The position numbers were made by a program, and so were the translations under genes. Under the pieces are notes generated by a model, which was given only the letters and a program-made list of their open reading frames with translations, ran no database searches and was not told where the DNA came from. DNA of 19,489 nt from assembly GCA_934668285.1 (NCBI GenBank), contig CAKUNB010000017.1, positions 1 through 19,489 of the forward strand, read 5' to 3'. This document shows, piece by piece, positions 19,264 through 19,489 of this stretch. The stretch's first letter is position 1. The number at the start of each line of letters is the position of its first letter. The DNA comes from an uncultured Oscillospiraceae bacterium. GTDB taxonomy: Bacteria > Bacillota > Clostridia > Oscillospirales > Oscillospiraceae.

Positions 19264-19489
19264 TCAGCGCTTTTTCGCCAGCGGGGTGGAGCGTGCCTGC
19301 AGCTCTTGCAGGACAATGATGATCTGGTTGGACACCAGCCAGCCCTTTTCCGTCAGGCGCCAGCGGTCCTTGACAAATTCGGCGTAGCCCTTCTGGCGGA
19401 AGCGCTCCATCGCCTCGCCGAGCGTGTCGAACGGCAGCAGATAGCGTCGCTCGTATTCCTCGGCGCTGATGCCCTCGCTCGTGCGCAGG
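19264..19489 (-). CDS. hemW: HemW-like radical SAM protein, C-terminal end (partial)
   Basis: 74 codons are readable from the right edge to a TGA at 19264. The start lies outside the window. LRTSEGISAEEYERRYLLPF, then ERFRQKGYAEF and DRWRLTEKGWLVSNQIIIVL, match the C-terminal winged-helix-like domain of HemN/HemW proteins, where the segment LTxxGxLxSNxIL is typical. HemW is a radical SAM heme chaperone, formerly called oxygen-independent coproporphyrinogen oxidase-like. The radical SAM Cys motif is outside the window, so HemN and HemW cannot be fully separated. HemW is favoured for a Firmicute. Confidence 0.82.
   Translation of the reverse strand, partial: LRTSEGISAEEYERRYLLPFDTLGEAMERFRQKGYAEFVKDRWRLTEKGWLVSNQIIIVLQELQARSTPLAKKR

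Overview
The window looks like chromosomal DNA of a high-GC, spore-forming gut Clostridia, most likely an Oscillospiraceae/Ruminococcaceae relative. Evidence: an origin-type gene set (parA-parB, rpmH-rnpA-yidD-yidC-khpB), a SpoIVB sporulation protease, Firmicutes-type Shine-Dalgarno and sigma-A signals, 16-bp Bacillus-type parS sites, and palindromic repeats of a kind I associate with this group. The genus is inference. No rRNA, tRNA, CRISPR array or intact transposase was found.

Left part (1-6957). On the minus strand, rlmD (23S rRNA uracil methyltransferase) overlaps a YbaK-type Cys-tRNA(Pro) deacylase cut by the window edge. On the plus strand come a PflA-like radical SAM protein, lexA with an SOS-box-like operator, then parA, parB, an unknown coiled-coil membrane protein and serS, ended by a strong terminator. 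Two perfect parS sites lie here. One is just downstream of the rlmD promoter. The other is at the centre of a 34-bp palindrome between lexA and parA.

Middle part (6958-10710). A small DUF6512-like membrane protein is followed by the classical rpmH, rnpA, yidD, yidC, khpB (jag) cluster. An attenuator-like hairpin separates rpmH from rnpA, and a perfect terminator closes the cluster. dnaA is not beside rpmH, and mnmE, mnmG and rsmG do not follow khpB. The conserved origin order is therefore rearranged.

Repeat island (about 10711-11460). This roughly 750-bp non-coding stretch holds several inverted-repeat elements, including one inserted into another. It sits exactly where the conserved gene order breaks.

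Right part (11484-19489). This holds a HAD phosphatase; an ECF sigma factor, anti-sigma-like membrane protein and secreted M14 carboxypeptidase with SLH domains; a two-gene nickel-handling module (His/Cys-rich CooJ-like protein plus CooT) with two tandem sigma-A-like promoters; SpoIVB; a membrane protein with a degenerate signal-peptidase-like domain; a DUF2461 protein; more repeats; and the C-terminal end of HemW. The His-rich/CooT pair and the degenerate-peptidase fusion are the strongest candidates for undescribed biology. The parS arrangement is the most interesting regulatory feature.
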